NCBI GenBank assembly: GCA_023957995.1
Contig: JAMLGK010000002.1
Coordinates: 1-64,000 of the forward strand
Origin: Microthrixaceae bacterium
GTDB taxonomy: Bacteria; Actinomycetota; Acidimicrobiia; Acidimicrobiales; Microtrichaceae
Length of the DNA stretch: 64,000 nucleotides
Reading direction: 5' to 3'
In this document: positions 1-9,570 of the stretch, piece after piece
Layout: the number at the start of each line of letters is the position of its first letter
Numbering within the stretch: the stretch's first letter is position 1
Position numbers and translations under genes: made by a program
Notes under the pieces: model-generated
The model's database searches: none
What the model was told of the DNA's origin: nothing
The model's input: only the letters and a program-made list of their open reading frames with translations

Positions 1-521
1 CCCCAGTCACCGATGCCGAGGATCGCCTCGGCATCAGAGGCCACGACGAGATCCACGTCGTCGGGGCCGAGCCCCGTGGCGGCCAGGGCCCGGTCGATTC
101 CGTCGATGTCCTCGACGTTGAGGAATACTCCCCGGGGACGACGGAAGAGGTGGCTGAACTCCTCGATGGCGGTGCCCACGGTCGGCGTGTACACGATCGG
201 GAGCATCTCGGTGACGTGTTCGCCGACCAGTCGGTAGAAGAGCACCTCGTTGGTGTCGTGCAGTCCGGTCAGGAACTCCCACTTGTCGATGTCGGTCTCT
301 GCCGCGAGGAACGACTCGTAGTTGCGCGCCACCTGCTGGTCGAGGGTTTCGACCGCAGCGGGCAGCAGGCCGTGCAGCCCGAGGTGGTCGCGCTCCGCCT
401 GGGTGAATCCGGTACCGCGGTTCAGCTGGGGGTTGTCGAGAACGTCCATCCCACGTGAATGAACGACGAGCGACTTCGACCCGTCGGACTGCGCTTCCAC
501 ATCGAAGTGTCGAGATGCCAC
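1..521 (-). CDS. NAD-dependent malic enzyme, N-terminal part (cut by window edge)
   Basis: Malic enzyme oxidatively decarboxylates malate to pyruvate with NAD(P). The 173 visible residues are the malic N-terminal domain: the start region MDVLDNPQLNRGTGF, a 'GLLP' segment, FYRLVGEHVTEMLPIVYTPTVG with the family's catalytic tyrosine, then FRRPRGVFLN and a VVASDAEAILGIGDWG stretch running off the edge. The GTG start (519-521) is preceded by AAAGGG at good spacing and gives MASRHFDVEAQ; no ATG lies earlier in frame. The NAD-binding half is outside the window. It is divergent from the FMN oxidoreductase at 675, with 153 bases between them. Confidence 0.88.
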   Translation of the reverse strand, partial: MASRHFDVEAQSDGSKSLVVHSRGMDVLDNPQLNRGTGFTQAERDHLGLHGLLPAAVETLDQQVARNYESFLAAETDIDKWEFLTGLHDTNEVLFYRLVGEHVTEMLPIVYTPTVGTAIEEFSHLFRRPRGVFLNVEDIDGIDRALAATGLGPDDVDLVVASDAEAILGIGDW

Positions 522-674
522 GGAGTAGCCCTTTCAGAGATGTGAGGGCGAACCTAGCCACTGACAGATCGGTTCGCATCCATCTGCGGGGGTGATTTGC
601 AGGATCCACCCCGCGAAGGTGAGCCGCCTCCGCCGACGTCACCGCTAGCGTGATCCGCAACGAGAGGATCCTCG

Positions 675-2303
675 ATGGTCGAGTCCATACGTACGAAGTT
701 GCTCTGGGCCGTGATTGTGCTGGCTGTTGTGTTCGCCGGCCTCGCGTTGCTCAGCCCCTGGTACCTGCTTGCAGAGATCATCCTGGTTCCGCTCGCCCTG
801 CTGGGGATCTACGACTTCTTCCAGAAGCGGCACAGCATCCTGCGGAACTTTCCCCTGGCGGGCCACCTGAGGTTCCTCCTCGAGGACATGGGTCCCGAAC
901 TCCACCAGTACCTCGTGGAGAACGACACCGACGGGCGGCCGTTCGACCGGGACATCCGCTCGCTCATCTACCAGCGGTCCAAGAACGTGGGCGACAAGAA
1001 GCCATTCGGAACCGAACTGAACGTGTACGCGGACGGCTACACCTGGATGGCGCACTCGATCGCACCCCATCCAGTGGTGGAGAACGCAGAGGACAACCTG
1101 CGGGTGACGATCGGTGGCTCGGAGTGTTCCCAGCCCTACTCGTCCTCCGTGCTCAACATCTCCGCCATGAGCTTCGGCGCACTGGGCGGAGCGGCCGTGT
1201 CGGCGATGAACGCCGGGGCCAAGCTCGGTAACTTCGCCCACGACACCGGTGAGGGGTCGATCTCCCGCTATCACCGCGAACCCGGTGGCGACCTGATCTG
1301 GCAGATCGGTACCGGCTACTTCGGCTGTCGCACACCCGACGGCGACTTCGATCCCGAACTGTTCGCGAAGAACGCCACCGACCCGCAGGTCAAGATGATC
1401 GAGATCAAGGTCTCGCAGGGCGCGAAGCCCGGCCACGGCGGGATCCTTCCGGGCGCCAAGGTCACCCAGGAGATAGCGGACGCGAGGATCGTCGAGGTGG
1501 GCAAGACCGTGTTCTCGCCCACCTATCACAAGGCCTTCTCCACCCCCTTGGAGATGGTCGCCTTCATCGCACAGCTCCGCGAGCTGTCAGGTGGGAAGCC
1601 GGTGGGCTTCAAGATCTGCATCGGCGACCCGCGGGAGTTCATGGCCATCGTCCGCGCAATGCTCGAGACGGACATCCTTCCCGACTTCATCGTGGTCGAT
1701 GGGGGAGAGGGAGGCACGGGTGCCGCTCCGCTGGAGTTCTCCGATTCCCTCGGGATGCCCCTGGTCGAAGGAATGATGATCGTCCAGAACACGATGGTGG
1801 GAGCCGGTCTGCGCGACCGGGTGAAGATCGGTGCGAGCGGCAAGCTGGTCTCGGCGAGCGCCATGGCCCGGGCGATGGCCCTCGGTGCCGACTGGTGCAA
1901 CTCTGCTCGGGGATTCATGTTCGCTGTCGGTTGCATCCAGTCCCAGCGCTGTCACACCAACCGTTGCCCCGTGGGGGTCACGACGCAGGACACGAAGCTC
2001 CAGCGGGCCCTGGTCGTTCCCGACAAGGCCCAACGGGTGCACCAGTTCCACCGAAACACCGTGGAAGCGCTGGCGGAGATGGTCGCAGCGATGGGGCTGG
2101 ACCATCCGTCGGAGTTGCGCCCCGAGCTGGTGGTGAAGCGGATCTCCGATTCGCGGGTGCAGACCTTCTCGGAGACCTATGACTTCTTCGAGGCCGGCGA
2201 CCTCCTCGAAGGGCGCGCCCTTCCGCGCTTCCAGGCGGCGTGGGACATGTCCACCAGCGCCCGGTTCCGCCCAGAGTTCGTGTCCCGCGAGGGCACCCGC
2301 TGA
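675..2303 (+). CDS. membrane-anchored FMN-binding glutamate synthase-family oxidoreductase
   Basis: The 542-aa protein has two hydrophobic helices at about residues 9-50, then a glutamate-synthase central domain of the 'FMN-binding glutamate synthase family' (GltS-like without a glutaminase domain). Visible hallmarks are NISAMSFGALGGAA, VSQGAKPGHGGILPG, VVDGGEGGTGAAPLEF (FMN barrel) and the iron-sulfur triad C420-x5-C426-x4-C431 followed by PVGVTTQD. Family members are flavin/Fe-S oxidoreductases whose physiological substrate is mostly unproven; true ammonia-transferring activity should not be assumed. GAGAGGA lies 6 bases before the ATG. The next gene follows after 52 bases and may be co-transcribed. 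Confidence 0.87.
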   Translation: MVESIRTKLLWAVIVLAVVFAGLALLSPWYLLAEIILVPLALLGIYDFFQKRHSILRNFPLAGHLRFLLEDMGPELHQYLVENDTDGRPFDRDIRSLIYQRSKNVGDKKPFGTELNVYADGYTWMAHSIAPHPVVENAEDNLRVTIGGSECSQPYSSSVLNISAMSFGALGGAAVSAMNAGAKLGNFAHDTGEGSISRYHREPGGDLIWQIGTGYFGCRTPDGDFDPELFAKNATDPQVKMIEIKVSQGAKPGHGGILPGAKVTQEIADARIVEVGKTVFSPTYHKAFSTPLEMVAFIAQLRELSGGKPVGFKICIGDPREFMAIVRAMLETDILPDFIVVDGGEGGTGAAPLEFSDSLGMPLVEGMMIVQNTMVGAGLRDRVKIGASGKLVSASAMARAMALGADWCNSARGFMFAVGCIQSQRCHTNRCPVGVTTQDTKLQRALVVPDKAQRVHQFHRNTVEALAEMVAAMGLDHPSELRPELVVKRISDSRVQTFSETYDFFEAGDLLEGRALPRFQAAWDMSTSARFRPEFVSREGTR

Positions 2304-2355
2304 TGACCCACAGCACCACAACCGCCCCTACCACCGTCGAGAAAGGCTCCAAACG

Positions 2356-3597
2356 ATGATCGATCTCTCCACCTACAAGTCGAAGGGCGACAAGAAGAAC
2401 AGCGAGTTCTTCGAGGAGTACCTGCCGCGCATCTACCAGCGTCGGGCCGAGTCGGGTCTTCCCGATCTGGTCGATCAGATGGCCGCCATCGTGGTGCAGG
2501 TGTCCCACGGAGATGCGATCGACTACATGGCCGAACTGGCGGTGATGGGGCCGTACCGACTCATCGACGCACGCATCGGTGAGACGCATCGGGTCTACCT
2601 GCTCCAGTCGCGCCCCGAATTCCCACGGATGATCGTCATCGAGCCGCTGGCAGCGACCTTCACCGATGAGATCACCCGCTGGAACAAGATGTATCCGCTG
2701 TCGGCCCGCAAGCCCAACACCCGCTACGTGGGGGAGGTCTACCGGGCCACCTCCGTGGGCGACGTCCGCGATGCCCTGGAGCCCCAGAACATCCGCTTCG
2801 TGTACGACGGAGACACCGAGAATCCCTTCTACTGCAGCGAACACCTCACGTTCACGTTCCTATCGGACTTCACCTACAACAGGGTCGGTTATGTGGACGT
2901 CGATCTGGACGACCTCAGCGGTCTGGACATCGGGGACAGGATCACCCTCACGTCGGCCGAGCAGGCGAAACTGGACGCCGCCGCCCAGCTGCAGGCCGAC
3001 CACGGCATCGCCGACAAGGTGCTCGGTACCGACCACCTCGCCACGCGCATCCTCGCGGGCGACCGGGAGGATGCGATCCTGGAATACCTGACGATGGTTC
3101 CCTACTACTTCTGGGGTGCCTACAACATCACCGAGATGAACTCCTCCACGAACGTCACCCGGCATCCCGGGGTCGATGACGACAAGAAGTCACCCGCGCG
3201 GGTCTTCACGGCCAACAACACGCCGTCGTTCGTCAACTCGTTCGACAACCTGCCGATGCCCACCGAGGACTTCGTGCGCAACTTCGGACGTCGGATGCAC
3301 CACATGGCGTACGCGGTCCAGGACGGTCACGTGGTCGACGAGAAGAACGTCGACTACGTGGTGCGCCAGCTCTCGGAGATGGGCACTGCGTTCCTCGCCC
3401 ACGTGGTCGGTGAGTGCAAGGACGAGCCGAACCTCAAGCAGATCTTCTCCAAGAGCTCGCCGTATTCGATGCTCATCACCGAGTACGTCGAGCGCTGCCA
3501 CGGGTACGAGGGATTCTTCACCCGGGACAACGTCGCCGCGCTGACCGAGGCCGCAGGGGCTGACGAGCGCTACGAGCACGGTCACGTGTTCGACTGA
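2356..3597 (+). CDS. 4-hydroxyphenylpyruvate dioxygenase-like (VOC superfamily) protein
   Basis: The 413-aa protein resembles HPPD in its C-terminal half. DHLATRI supplies a candidate metal His227, HHMAYAVQDG gives His315/316, and ITEYVER gives Glu376, the order of the H-H-E iron triad of that fold. Between them QIFSKSSP and GFFTRDNVAALT mimic the HPPD 'LQIFT...GFG.GNF' end. The first 180 residues are divergent, so the substrate may not be 4-hydroxyphenylpyruvate. I chose ATG 2356 (GAAAGG upstream) rather than the open frame from 2179, which overlaps the previous gene. It sits 52 bases after the FMN oxidoreductase and 29 before galM. Confidence 0.62.
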   Translation: MIDLSTYKSKGDKKNSEFFEEYLPRIYQRRAESGLPDLVDQMAAIVVQVSHGDAIDYMAELAVMGPYRLIDARIGETHRVYLLQSRPEFPRMIVIEPLAATFTDEITRWNKMYPLSARKPNTRYVGEVYRATSVGDVRDALEPQNIRFVYDGDTENPFYCSEHLTFTFLSDFTYNRVGYVDVDLDDLSGLDIGDRITLTSAEQAKLDAAAQLQADHGIADKVLGTDHLATRILAGDREDAILEYLTMVPYYFWGAYNITEMNSSTNVTRHPGVDDDKKSPARVFTANNTPSFVNSFDNLPMPTEDFVRNFGRRMHHMAYAVQDGHVVDEKNVDYVVRQLSEMGTAFLAHVVGECKDEPNLKQIFSKSSPYSMLITEYVERCHGYEGFFTRDNVAALTEAAGADERYEHGHVFD

Positions 3598-3626
3598 CTC
3601 CCCCTTCGTCGACGAACGGAGCCGGC

Positions 3627-4667
3627 ATGCTCACCATCACCACGGCGGGGACGCTCGGGAAGGGGACTCTCGACCCGGGTGCCGAGGTGGCCGCGGTCCG
3701 CGTGGCGAGCGACGTGTTGGAGGTCGATCTGCTCGGACTCGGGGCGGCGATCTCGGGGGTGCGGACCGTCGACCGCGACGGTCGATCCGGTTCGGTCCAC
3801 CTGACCCTCGGGGGCCTGGACCAGTACGCGGATCGATCGCTCAACCCGCATCTCGGTGCGTCGATCGGACGGTATGCGAACAGGATCGCGGGGGCTGCGT
3901 TCGTGCTCGACGACCGGACCTACCGATTGGAGGCCAACAACGGCGCCAACACGCTCCACGGTGGATCCCGGGGCTGGGATCGCCGTGTGTGGGAACTGCT
4001 CGACACCGAGGTGACCGATCTCGGAGGCACGGCGGTGTTCGGTCTCACCAGTCACGATGGCGACGGTGGGTTCCCCGGCACGATGACAGCGACCGCTACC
4101 TTCACGGTGGACCGCGACGTGCTGAGGATCCTCTACGAGGCCCGCACCGATTCCCCGACCGTGGTGTGCATGACCAACCACGGATACTGGAACCTGGCGG
4201 GGCGCGGCACGATCGCGCGGCACCGGCTCACCCTCGAGAGCGACCGGGTGTTGCCGGTCGATGACGGCGGAATCCCCACCGGCCGATTCGCAGCGGTGGA
4301 GAACACACCGTTCGATCTGCGGTCACCCACCGAGCTGGGACCTGTCGTGGAGTCGGTACCCGGCGGGATCGACCACTGCTTCGTCGTACGAGGGGAGCCT
4401 GGCGTGGTGAGGCCCGTCGCTCTGCTCGAGTGCGCCGAGAGTGGTCGGTGGATGTCGGTGCGAAGCGATCAACCGGGGGTGCAGCTGTACACCGGCAACG
4501 GTCTCCGGGCACCCTTCGAGGTCCACGGATCGGTGTCGCTGGAGACCCAGGCCTTCCCCGACACACCCAACCGGGTCGAGTTCGGCTCCGCACGCCTCGA
4601 CCCCGGCGAGGTGTACCGCAACGAGACGGAGTTGCGGTTCGGCACGGGCGCGCCCCCCTCGAGCTGA
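3627..4667 (+). CDS. galM: aldose 1-epimerase (galactose mutarotase)
   Basis: Interconverts alpha and beta anomers of hexoses. The 346-aa protein has the normal length and motifs: GRYANRIAGA, NTLHGGSRGWDRRVW, MTNHGYWNL with the catalytic His185, and SLETQAFPDTPN with catalytic Glu306. No signal peptide is seen, so it is probably cytoplasmic. It is convergent with the GH15 hydrolase, and with the nearby glucokinase and pentose phosphate genes it fits intake of free hexose into central metabolism. Confidence 0.9.
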   Translation: MLTITTAGTLGKGTLDPGAEVAAVRVASDVLEVDLLGLGAAISGVRTVDRDGRSGSVHLTLGGLDQYADRSLNPHLGASIGRYANRIAGAAFVLDDRTYRLEANNGANTLHGGSRGWDRRVWELLDTEVTDLGGTAVFGLTSHDGDGGFPGTMTATATFTVDRDVLRILYEARTDSPTVVCMTNHGYWNLAGRGTIARHRLTLESDRVLPVDDGGIPTGRFAAVENTPFDLRSPTELGPVVESVPGGIDHCFVVRGEPGVVRPVALLECAESGRWMSVRSDQPGVQLYTGNGLRAPFEVHGSVSLETQAFPDTPNRVEFGSARLDPGEVYRNETELRFGTGAPPSS

Positions 4668-4695
4668 GGCCGCACCGTCGGTCAGGAACTGTCGG

Positions 4696-6516
4696 TCAGC
4701 CGGGCGTGGGCCGTACCGCGTTGTCGGCGCGTTCAGCGCACGGCGAGGCTTCGGCCAGGGAGAGGTTGGCCGCGGTGTGGATCAGGCCGATGTGGGAGAA
4801 GGCCTGCGGAAAGTTCCCGAGCATGCGCTTCGCATCGGGGTCGTACTCCTCCGACAGCAGACCCACGTCGTTGCGGAGGGCCCGGAGGCGCTCGAAGAGC
4901 GCTTCTGCCTCGTCGGTACGGCCGATGAACGCGAGGGCGTCGGCCAGCCAGAAGGTCGTGAGCAGGAAGGCGCCCTCGTGACCGGGTAGTCCGTCGGCGT
5001 TGTCGGGGCCTGTCTGGTATCGCTTCACGAACCCGTCGACGGTCAGTTCGCGTTGGATGGCGTCGACCGTGGCGATGATCCTGGGGTCGTCCGCCGGCAG
5101 GAATCCGACCGAGCACATCAACAGCAGGCTGGCGTCGAGGGTGGTGGCGCCGTAGTACTGCGTGAAGGCCCCCACCTCGGCGTTCCAGCCCTTCTCGCAC
5201 ACCTCGTTGTGGATCGTGTCGCGGAGTTCGCTCCAGCGCTTGACCCTGGTCGTGTCGAGCAGCCCTTCATCGGAGAGGCGCACCGCCCGGTCGAAGGCAA
5301 CCCAGGCCATCACCTTCGAGTGGGTGAAGTGACGTTGCGGACCGCGCACCTCCCAGATCCCGTCGTCGGGCTGGTCCCACACCTTCTCGAGCTGGGTCAT
5401 CAGCGCGTCGCCGACCGGGTCATCGGTGTTCTCGCGTCGCAGGCCTCCCCGCGCGGCGGTCAGCACCGAGTCCATCAGCTCCCCGAACACGTCGAGCTGG
5501 AACTGCGTGGATGCCTCGTTCCCGATCCGCACCGGAGCGGAGTTCTCGTAGCCCGGGAGCCAGTCCAGTTCCAGTTCGGTGAGTCGCCGCTTTCCCCGCA
5601 CGCCGTACATGATCTGGAAGTCCCCGGGGTTGCCGGCCACAGCCCTGCGCAGCCAGCGTCCCCATTCGGCCGCCTCCCCCATGTACCCGCTGACGAGGAA
5701 CGCCTGAAGCGTCATGGTGGCGTCGCGCAACCAGGAGTATCGGTAGTCCCAGTTGCGCACCCCACCGATCCCCTCGGGCAGCGAGGTGGTGGCGGCCGCG
5801 CACACCGCTCCGGTGGGCGCATAGGTGAGTGCCTTCAGGGTGATCAGCGACCGGACCACGTCGTCGCGCCAGCCCCCCTCGTAGGTGCAACGTCCCACCC
5901 AGTCGGTCCACCAACGTCGGGTCTGTTCCCGCGCTGCGAGGCTGTCGAGGGGGTAGGGCGGGTTGGTGGAGCTGTCGTACCAGGTGAGGGAGAACGAGCG
6001 GCGGTTTCCCTGCTCGACCACCCAGTTGGCCACGGTGCTCTGTCCTCGGCCCTCCAGGGGCACTCCGCTGCGCAGACGCAGACCGTCGGGACCCGCAACC
6101 ATCCGCAGCCCGTCACCGGTGGATTCCACCCAGGGCACGATCGAGCCGTAGTCGAAACGCACCAGTAGTTCGGTCTGCATCTCGACGGTTCCACCGTTGC
6201 ACTCGACGATGCGGTGGATGGTGGGCTGGTCATGGCCCGGAGGCATGAAGTCGCTGACCGTGACCGATCCGGTGGGTGTCACCCAGGTGGTCTCGAGCAC
6301 CAGGGTCTCGGGCTCGTAGCGCCGTGTCACCGAGGTGACCTCACCGACCGGTGATATGAGCCAGCGTCCGTGCTCCGGGGTTCCGAGAAGGGCCGCGAAA
6401 CATGCCCCCGAATCGATCCGGGGGGCGCAGAACCAGTCGATCGAACCGTCGGAGCACACGAGCGCCACGGTGCGGGTGTCGCCGATCAGGGCATAGTCCT
6501 CGATCAGGCCGGCCAC
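4696..6516 (-). CDS. glycoside hydrolase family 15 (trehalase/glucoamylase-type)
   Basis: GH15 enzymes are inverting alpha-glucosidases releasing glucose from glucans or trehalose; mycobacterial members of this type are trehalases. The 606-aa protein begins AGLIEDYALIGDTRTVALV and has GIGGVRNWDYRYSWLRDA, GIWEVRG with the likely general acid Glu389, and LLSEEYDPD with the likely general base Glu556/557. It ends with the typical NFPQAFSHIGLIHTAANL. The GTG start is 2 bases after the stop of the NDH-2 gene with GGAGGA upstream; longer frames run into that gene. There is no signal peptide, which favours an intracellular substrate such as trehalose or glycogen fragments. Confidence 0.88.
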   Translation of the reverse strand: MAGLIEDYALIGDTRTVALVCSDGSIDWFCAPRIDSGACFAALLGTPEHGRWLISPVGEVTSVTRRYEPETLVLETTWVTPTGSVTVSDFMPPGHDQPTIHRIVECNGGTVEMQTELLVRFDYGSIVPWVESTGDGLRMVAGPDGLRLRSGVPLEGRGQSTVANWVVEQGNRRSFSLTWYDSSTNPPYPLDSLAAREQTRRWWTDWVGRCTYEGGWRDDVVRSLITLKALTYAPTGAVCAAATTSLPEGIGGVRNWDYRYSWLRDATMTLQAFLVSGYMGEAAEWGRWLRRAVAGNPGDFQIMYGVRGKRRLTELELDWLPGYENSAPVRIGNEASTQFQLDVFGELMDSVLTAARGGLRRENTDDPVGDALMTQLEKVWDQPDDGIWEVRGPQRHFTHSKVMAWVAFDRAVRLSDEGLLDTTRVKRWSELRDTIHNEVCEKGWNAEVGAFTQYYGATTLDASLLLMCSVGFLPADDPRIIATVDAIQRELTVDGFVKRYQTGPDNADGLPGHEGAFLLTTFWLADALAFIGRTDEAEALFERLRALRNDVGLLSEEYDPDAKRMLGNFPQAFSHIGLIHTAANLSLAEASPCAERADNAVRPTPG

Positions 6517-6518
6517 GG

Positions 6519-7781
6519 TCAGTCCTCCTCGTCGGGGTGGATCAGCACGCGTGAGGGGCGGTCGTGGCGCATCCACGTCCAGAACCAGTTGGTGAGCGCA
6601 GCGGTCTTGGAATCCGCACCGTTCAACAGCGCCAGGTGGACCGCTCCCCAGGTGAGGAAGGCCGGCCTGCCGGTCAGGTGGAGCCCCGGTGGTATCACGC
6701 CCACCGCCGCTCCTCGGCCGATGGTGGCCATGGAGCCCTTGTCGATGTAGTGGAAGGGTTCGGGGTCCTTGTGCTTGCGCAACGTCCTGTCGATGGTGCG
6801 CCCGATGTGCTCGCCCGCCTGCAGGGCCACCGACCCGAGTTGAGGCAGGACCTCCCCACTGCGGGCATCCTTCGCCCAGGCGAGGTCGCCCGCCACGTAC
6901 ACCTCCGGGTGCTCGGCAAGGTTCAGTAGCGGCCCGACCGGAACCCTGCCGTGTTGGAGATCGTCGCTCAGCGAAGCTGCGAGCGGGCTCGTGGTGAGAC
7001 CGGCTCCCCACACGGTGGTCGGAGCATTGATCACCTCGCCGGATCCCAATGTGACCGACCCCTGGTCGATCTGCGCGACGGACTCGCCCAGGCGCACGGT
7101 GACCCCTCGTTCCTCGAGCGCTTCCTTGGTGTATTCGCTCATCGACTCGTTGAACATCCGCAGGAGCCGGTCCCCGTGCTCCACCAGGGTGATGCTGGCG
7201 TTGCCGATCGGGTAGCGGGGGGCATCGCGGGCCATGGTCACATAGAGGAGGTCAGCCATCGCCCCCGCGGTCTCCACGCCGGTGGGACCGCCGCCCACGA
7301 TCACCACGTCCATCATCTCGGGAGCTTCGGGCGGCGGCGCCTTCACAGCGGCCTCGAACTGTTCGAGCACATGGTTCTTGAGCCGGATCGCGTGGTTCAG
7401 CGTGTACAGCGGGAACGCATGCTCATCAGCACCTGGGGTCCCGAAGAAGTTGGCGCGAGCTCCCAGACCCACCACGAGGTAGTCGTAGGTCTGATCCTCC
7501 CAGTCCTCGAAGGTGACATTGCGGGCGGCGATGTCGATGCCGCTCACCTTCGCGGTGACGAAGCGGAGGTTGGGTTGGTTGTCGACGTACTCGCGGACCG
7601 GGTGGCCGACGGTCTCGGGATCGAGGATGTCGGTCGCCACCTGGTAGAGCAGCGGCTGGAACGTGTGGTAGTCGTGGCGGTCCACCAGCACCACGTCGAC
7701 CGGGGCCTTCGCCAGCTTCCGGGCGGCTCCCAGGCCTGCGAAGCCTGCCCCGAGGATCAGCACTTTGGGCACGGATGTCAT
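6519..7781 (-). CDS. ndh: type II NADH:quinone oxidoreductase (NDH-2)
   Basis: Single-subunit, non-proton-pumping FAD enzyme passing electrons from NADH to quinone at the inner membrane face. The 420-aa protein shows the N-terminal FAD motif LGAGFAGLGAARKL, VDRHDYHTFQPLLYQVAT, the NAD site VIVGGGPTGVETAGAMADL, and VYVAGDLAWAKD. The usual AQPA/AQAA quinone-site region reads PQLGSVALQAGEH. A C-terminal hydrophobic stretch (AVHLALLNG) is the membrane anchor region. It is two bases from the GH15 gene downstream, so the two are very likely co-transcribed. Confidence 0.88.
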   Translation of the reverse strand: MTSVPKVLILGAGFAGLGAARKLAKAPVDVVLVDRHDYHTFQPLLYQVATDILDPETVGHPVREYVDNQPNLRFVTAKVSGIDIAARNVTFEDWEDQTYDYLVVGLGARANFFGTPGADEHAFPLYTLNHAIRLKNHVLEQFEAAVKAPPPEAPEMMDVVIVGGGPTGVETAGAMADLLYVTMARDAPRYPIGNASITLVEHGDRLLRMFNESMSEYTKEALEERGVTVRLGESVAQIDQGSVTLGSGEVINAPTTVWGAGLTTSPLAASLSDDLQHGRVPVGPLLNLAEHPEVYVAGDLAWAKDARSGEVLPQLGSVALQAGEHIGRTIDRTLRKHKDPEPFHYIDKGSMATIGRGAAVGVIPPGLHLTGRPAFLTWGAVHLALLNGADSKTAALTNWFWTWMRHDRPSRVLIHPDEED

Positions 7782-7871
7782 TCGGCCAACCTATCGGCCG
7801 TGAATCGCATCCCGGGTCGGAACCGATCCGGGATCGCTACGGTGTAATGCACCTGAGCGGAAGGACCACCG

Positions 7872-8684
7872 ATGAGCGCAGCCGAACCGATACGCCTGGT
7901 GCTCTCGGACGTGGACGGCACACTCATCAACTCCCGGCGAGAACTGACCCCGGCGACCGTCGACGCCGTGGGACGACTGCGGGATGCCGGTGTGATGTTC
8001 GCGGTCACCAGTGGACGGCCACCCCGCGGGCTCTCGATGCTCATCGATCCCCTCCGGATCGACACCCCGTTGGCGGCGTTCAACGGCGGCGAGTTCGTGT
8101 CTCCGGCGATGGAGGAGCAGCGGACCCTCGACGTCCCGGCCGATCTGGTCGAACCGATCATCTCGACCATGAGGTCCCACGGACTGTTCGCGTGGCTCTA
8201 CTCCGGAGCCGAGTGGTACGTCACCGATCCTTCCGGCACCCACGTGGCGCAGGAAGCCGCAACCGTCGAGTTCCAGCCCACGGTGGTCGACACTCTTGCC
8301 GGCGTCGGTCCGGTGGCCAAGATCGTGGGTGCCAGCGACGACCACGAAGCGGTGGCCCGGGCCGCCGAGGCCACCCGGGCCGAATTCGGCCATTCAGTCT
8401 CCGCCGCGCGTTCGCAGCCGTACTACCTCGATGTCACGCATCCGAACGCCAACAAGGGAGCGGTGGTGACCCACCTGGGCAGGGAGTTCGACATTCCGCT
8501 CGAATCGGTGGCGACCCTGGGGGACATGCCCAATGACGTGCTCATGTTCGCCCACTGTGGGACGAGCATCGCGATGGGGAACGCATCGCTGGAGGTGCAG
8601 CGTTCGGCTCGTCATGTGACCGATTCGAATGATGAAGATGGTTTCGCCCGGGCGATCGACCGGTTCGTGCTCTCGGGTTCCTAG
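7872..8684 (+). CDS. Cof-type HAD-IIB phosphatase
   Basis: Haloacid dehalogenase hydrolases of the Cof type dephosphorylate sugar phosphates and similar small molecules. The 270-aa protein shows motif I LSDVDGTLIN, motif II TSGRPPRG, the lysine motif NANKGAVVTHL, and motif IV LGDMPNDVLMF, with a large IIB cap between motifs II and III. It starts the rightward sugar-metabolism run, 9 bases ahead of the glucokinase gene, and so probably acts on a hexose phosphate. The exact substrate cannot be read from sequence. Confidence 0.85.
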   Translation: MSAAEPIRLVLSDVDGTLINSRRELTPATVDAVGRLRDAGVMFAVTSGRPPRGLSMLIDPLRIDTPLAAFNGGEFVSPAMEEQRTLDVPADLVEPIISTMRSHGLFAWLYSGAEWYVTDPSGTHVAQEAATVEFQPTVVDTLAGVGPVAKIVGASDDHEAVARAAEATRAEFGHSVSAARSQPYYLDVTHPNANKGAVVTHLGREFDIPLESVATLGDMPNDVLMFAHCGTSIAMGNASLEVQRSARHVTDSNDEDGFARAIDRFVLSGS

Positions 8685-8693
8685 GGTGGAGTC

Positions 8694-9518
8694 GTGAACG
8701 ACCAACACGTCACCAACCCCCCGGCAGGTGGATCGCCCGGAGGCGGCGACGACCGCGTTCCCAGCTCTGTGATCGGCGTGGACATCGGTGGCACCGGCGT
8801 CAAGGCCGCACTGGTCGACCTCGATCAGGGTGTCATGGCGTCGGAACGCGAACGCATCGAGACCCCCCATCCGGCAACTCCCGAGGCCGTTGCGGACGTG
8901 GTCGATCAACTGGTGACGAAGCTCGGTGGTGCCGACCGCGTGGGAATCACCGTTCCGGCGGTGGTCCGATCGGGAGTGGTCCGCACCGCGGCGAACATCG
9001 ACGACGCCTGGATCGGCACCGACGCGGGCGCCCTGTTCTCGGGCCGCCTGGGTCAGGACTGCACCGTGTTGAACGATGCCGACGCGGCTGGGATCGCCGA
9101 GATGCGATTCGGCGCCGGTGCCGGGCACACCGGAGTGGTGATCGTGATCACGCTCGGTACCGGGATCGGAAGCGCCATGTTCTCCAACGGTGTACTCGTG
9201 CCCAACACCGAACTGGGCCACCTCCACTTCAAGGGCGACGACGCCGAGAAGTACGCATCCGGGTTGGTTCGCGAGACGGAGGACCTGAGCTGGCACCAGT
9301 GGGGGCACAGGGTCGGGCGGTACCTACGGTTGCTCGACCATCTCTTCTCACCCGAGCTGTTGATCATCGGCGGCGGTGTGTCCAAGAAGTTCGACAAGTA
9401 TTCGGAGTACATCCGCGACAAGATGGACGGTGACACCGAGGTCGTTCCGGCGCGAACCCTGAATGCGGCAGGGATCGTCGGAGCTGCACTCGCTGCCACC
9501 GAGAAACCCGGATCGTGA
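8694..9518 (+). CDS. ppgK: polyphosphate glucokinase
   Basis: Phosphorylates glucose to glucose 6-phosphate using polyphosphate (often also ATP). The 274-aa protein belongs to the ROK superfamily: phosphate-1 motif VDIGGTGVKAALVD, LNDADAAGIAE, phosphate-2 motif ITLGTGIGSAMF, then LVPNTELGHLHFKG. The cysteine zinc motif of ordinary ROK kinases is absent, as in known actinobacterial PpgK, and LLIIGGGVSKKFDKY is characteristic. The GTG start lies just after GGGTGGAG. A proline/glycine-rich tail of about 20 residues precedes the domain. It begins the pentose phosphate gene run. Confidence 0.9.
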   Translation: MNDQHVTNPPAGGSPGGGDDRVPSSVIGVDIGGTGVKAALVDLDQGVMASERERIETPHPATPEAVADVVDQLVTKLGGADRVGITVPAVVRSGVVRTAANIDDAWIGTDAGALFSGRLGQDCTVLNDADAAGIAEMRFGAGAGHTGVVIVITLGTGIGSAMFSNGVLVPNTELGHLHFKGDDAEKYASGLVRETEDLSWHQWGHRVGRYLRLLDHLFSPELLIIGGGVSKKFDKYSEYIRDKMDGDTEVVPARTLNAAGIVGAALAATEKPGS

Positions 9519-9570
9519 GAGCCGGCGAGCGGACGCCGGAGCCGGATCCGAAGAGGCTAGGAGCGCCCAG

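Noticed and set aside
675..2303. True glutamate synthase large subunit
   Set aside because: There is no glutaminase domain, and no GltD-type subunit is nearby; only the FMN/Fe-S part is present.
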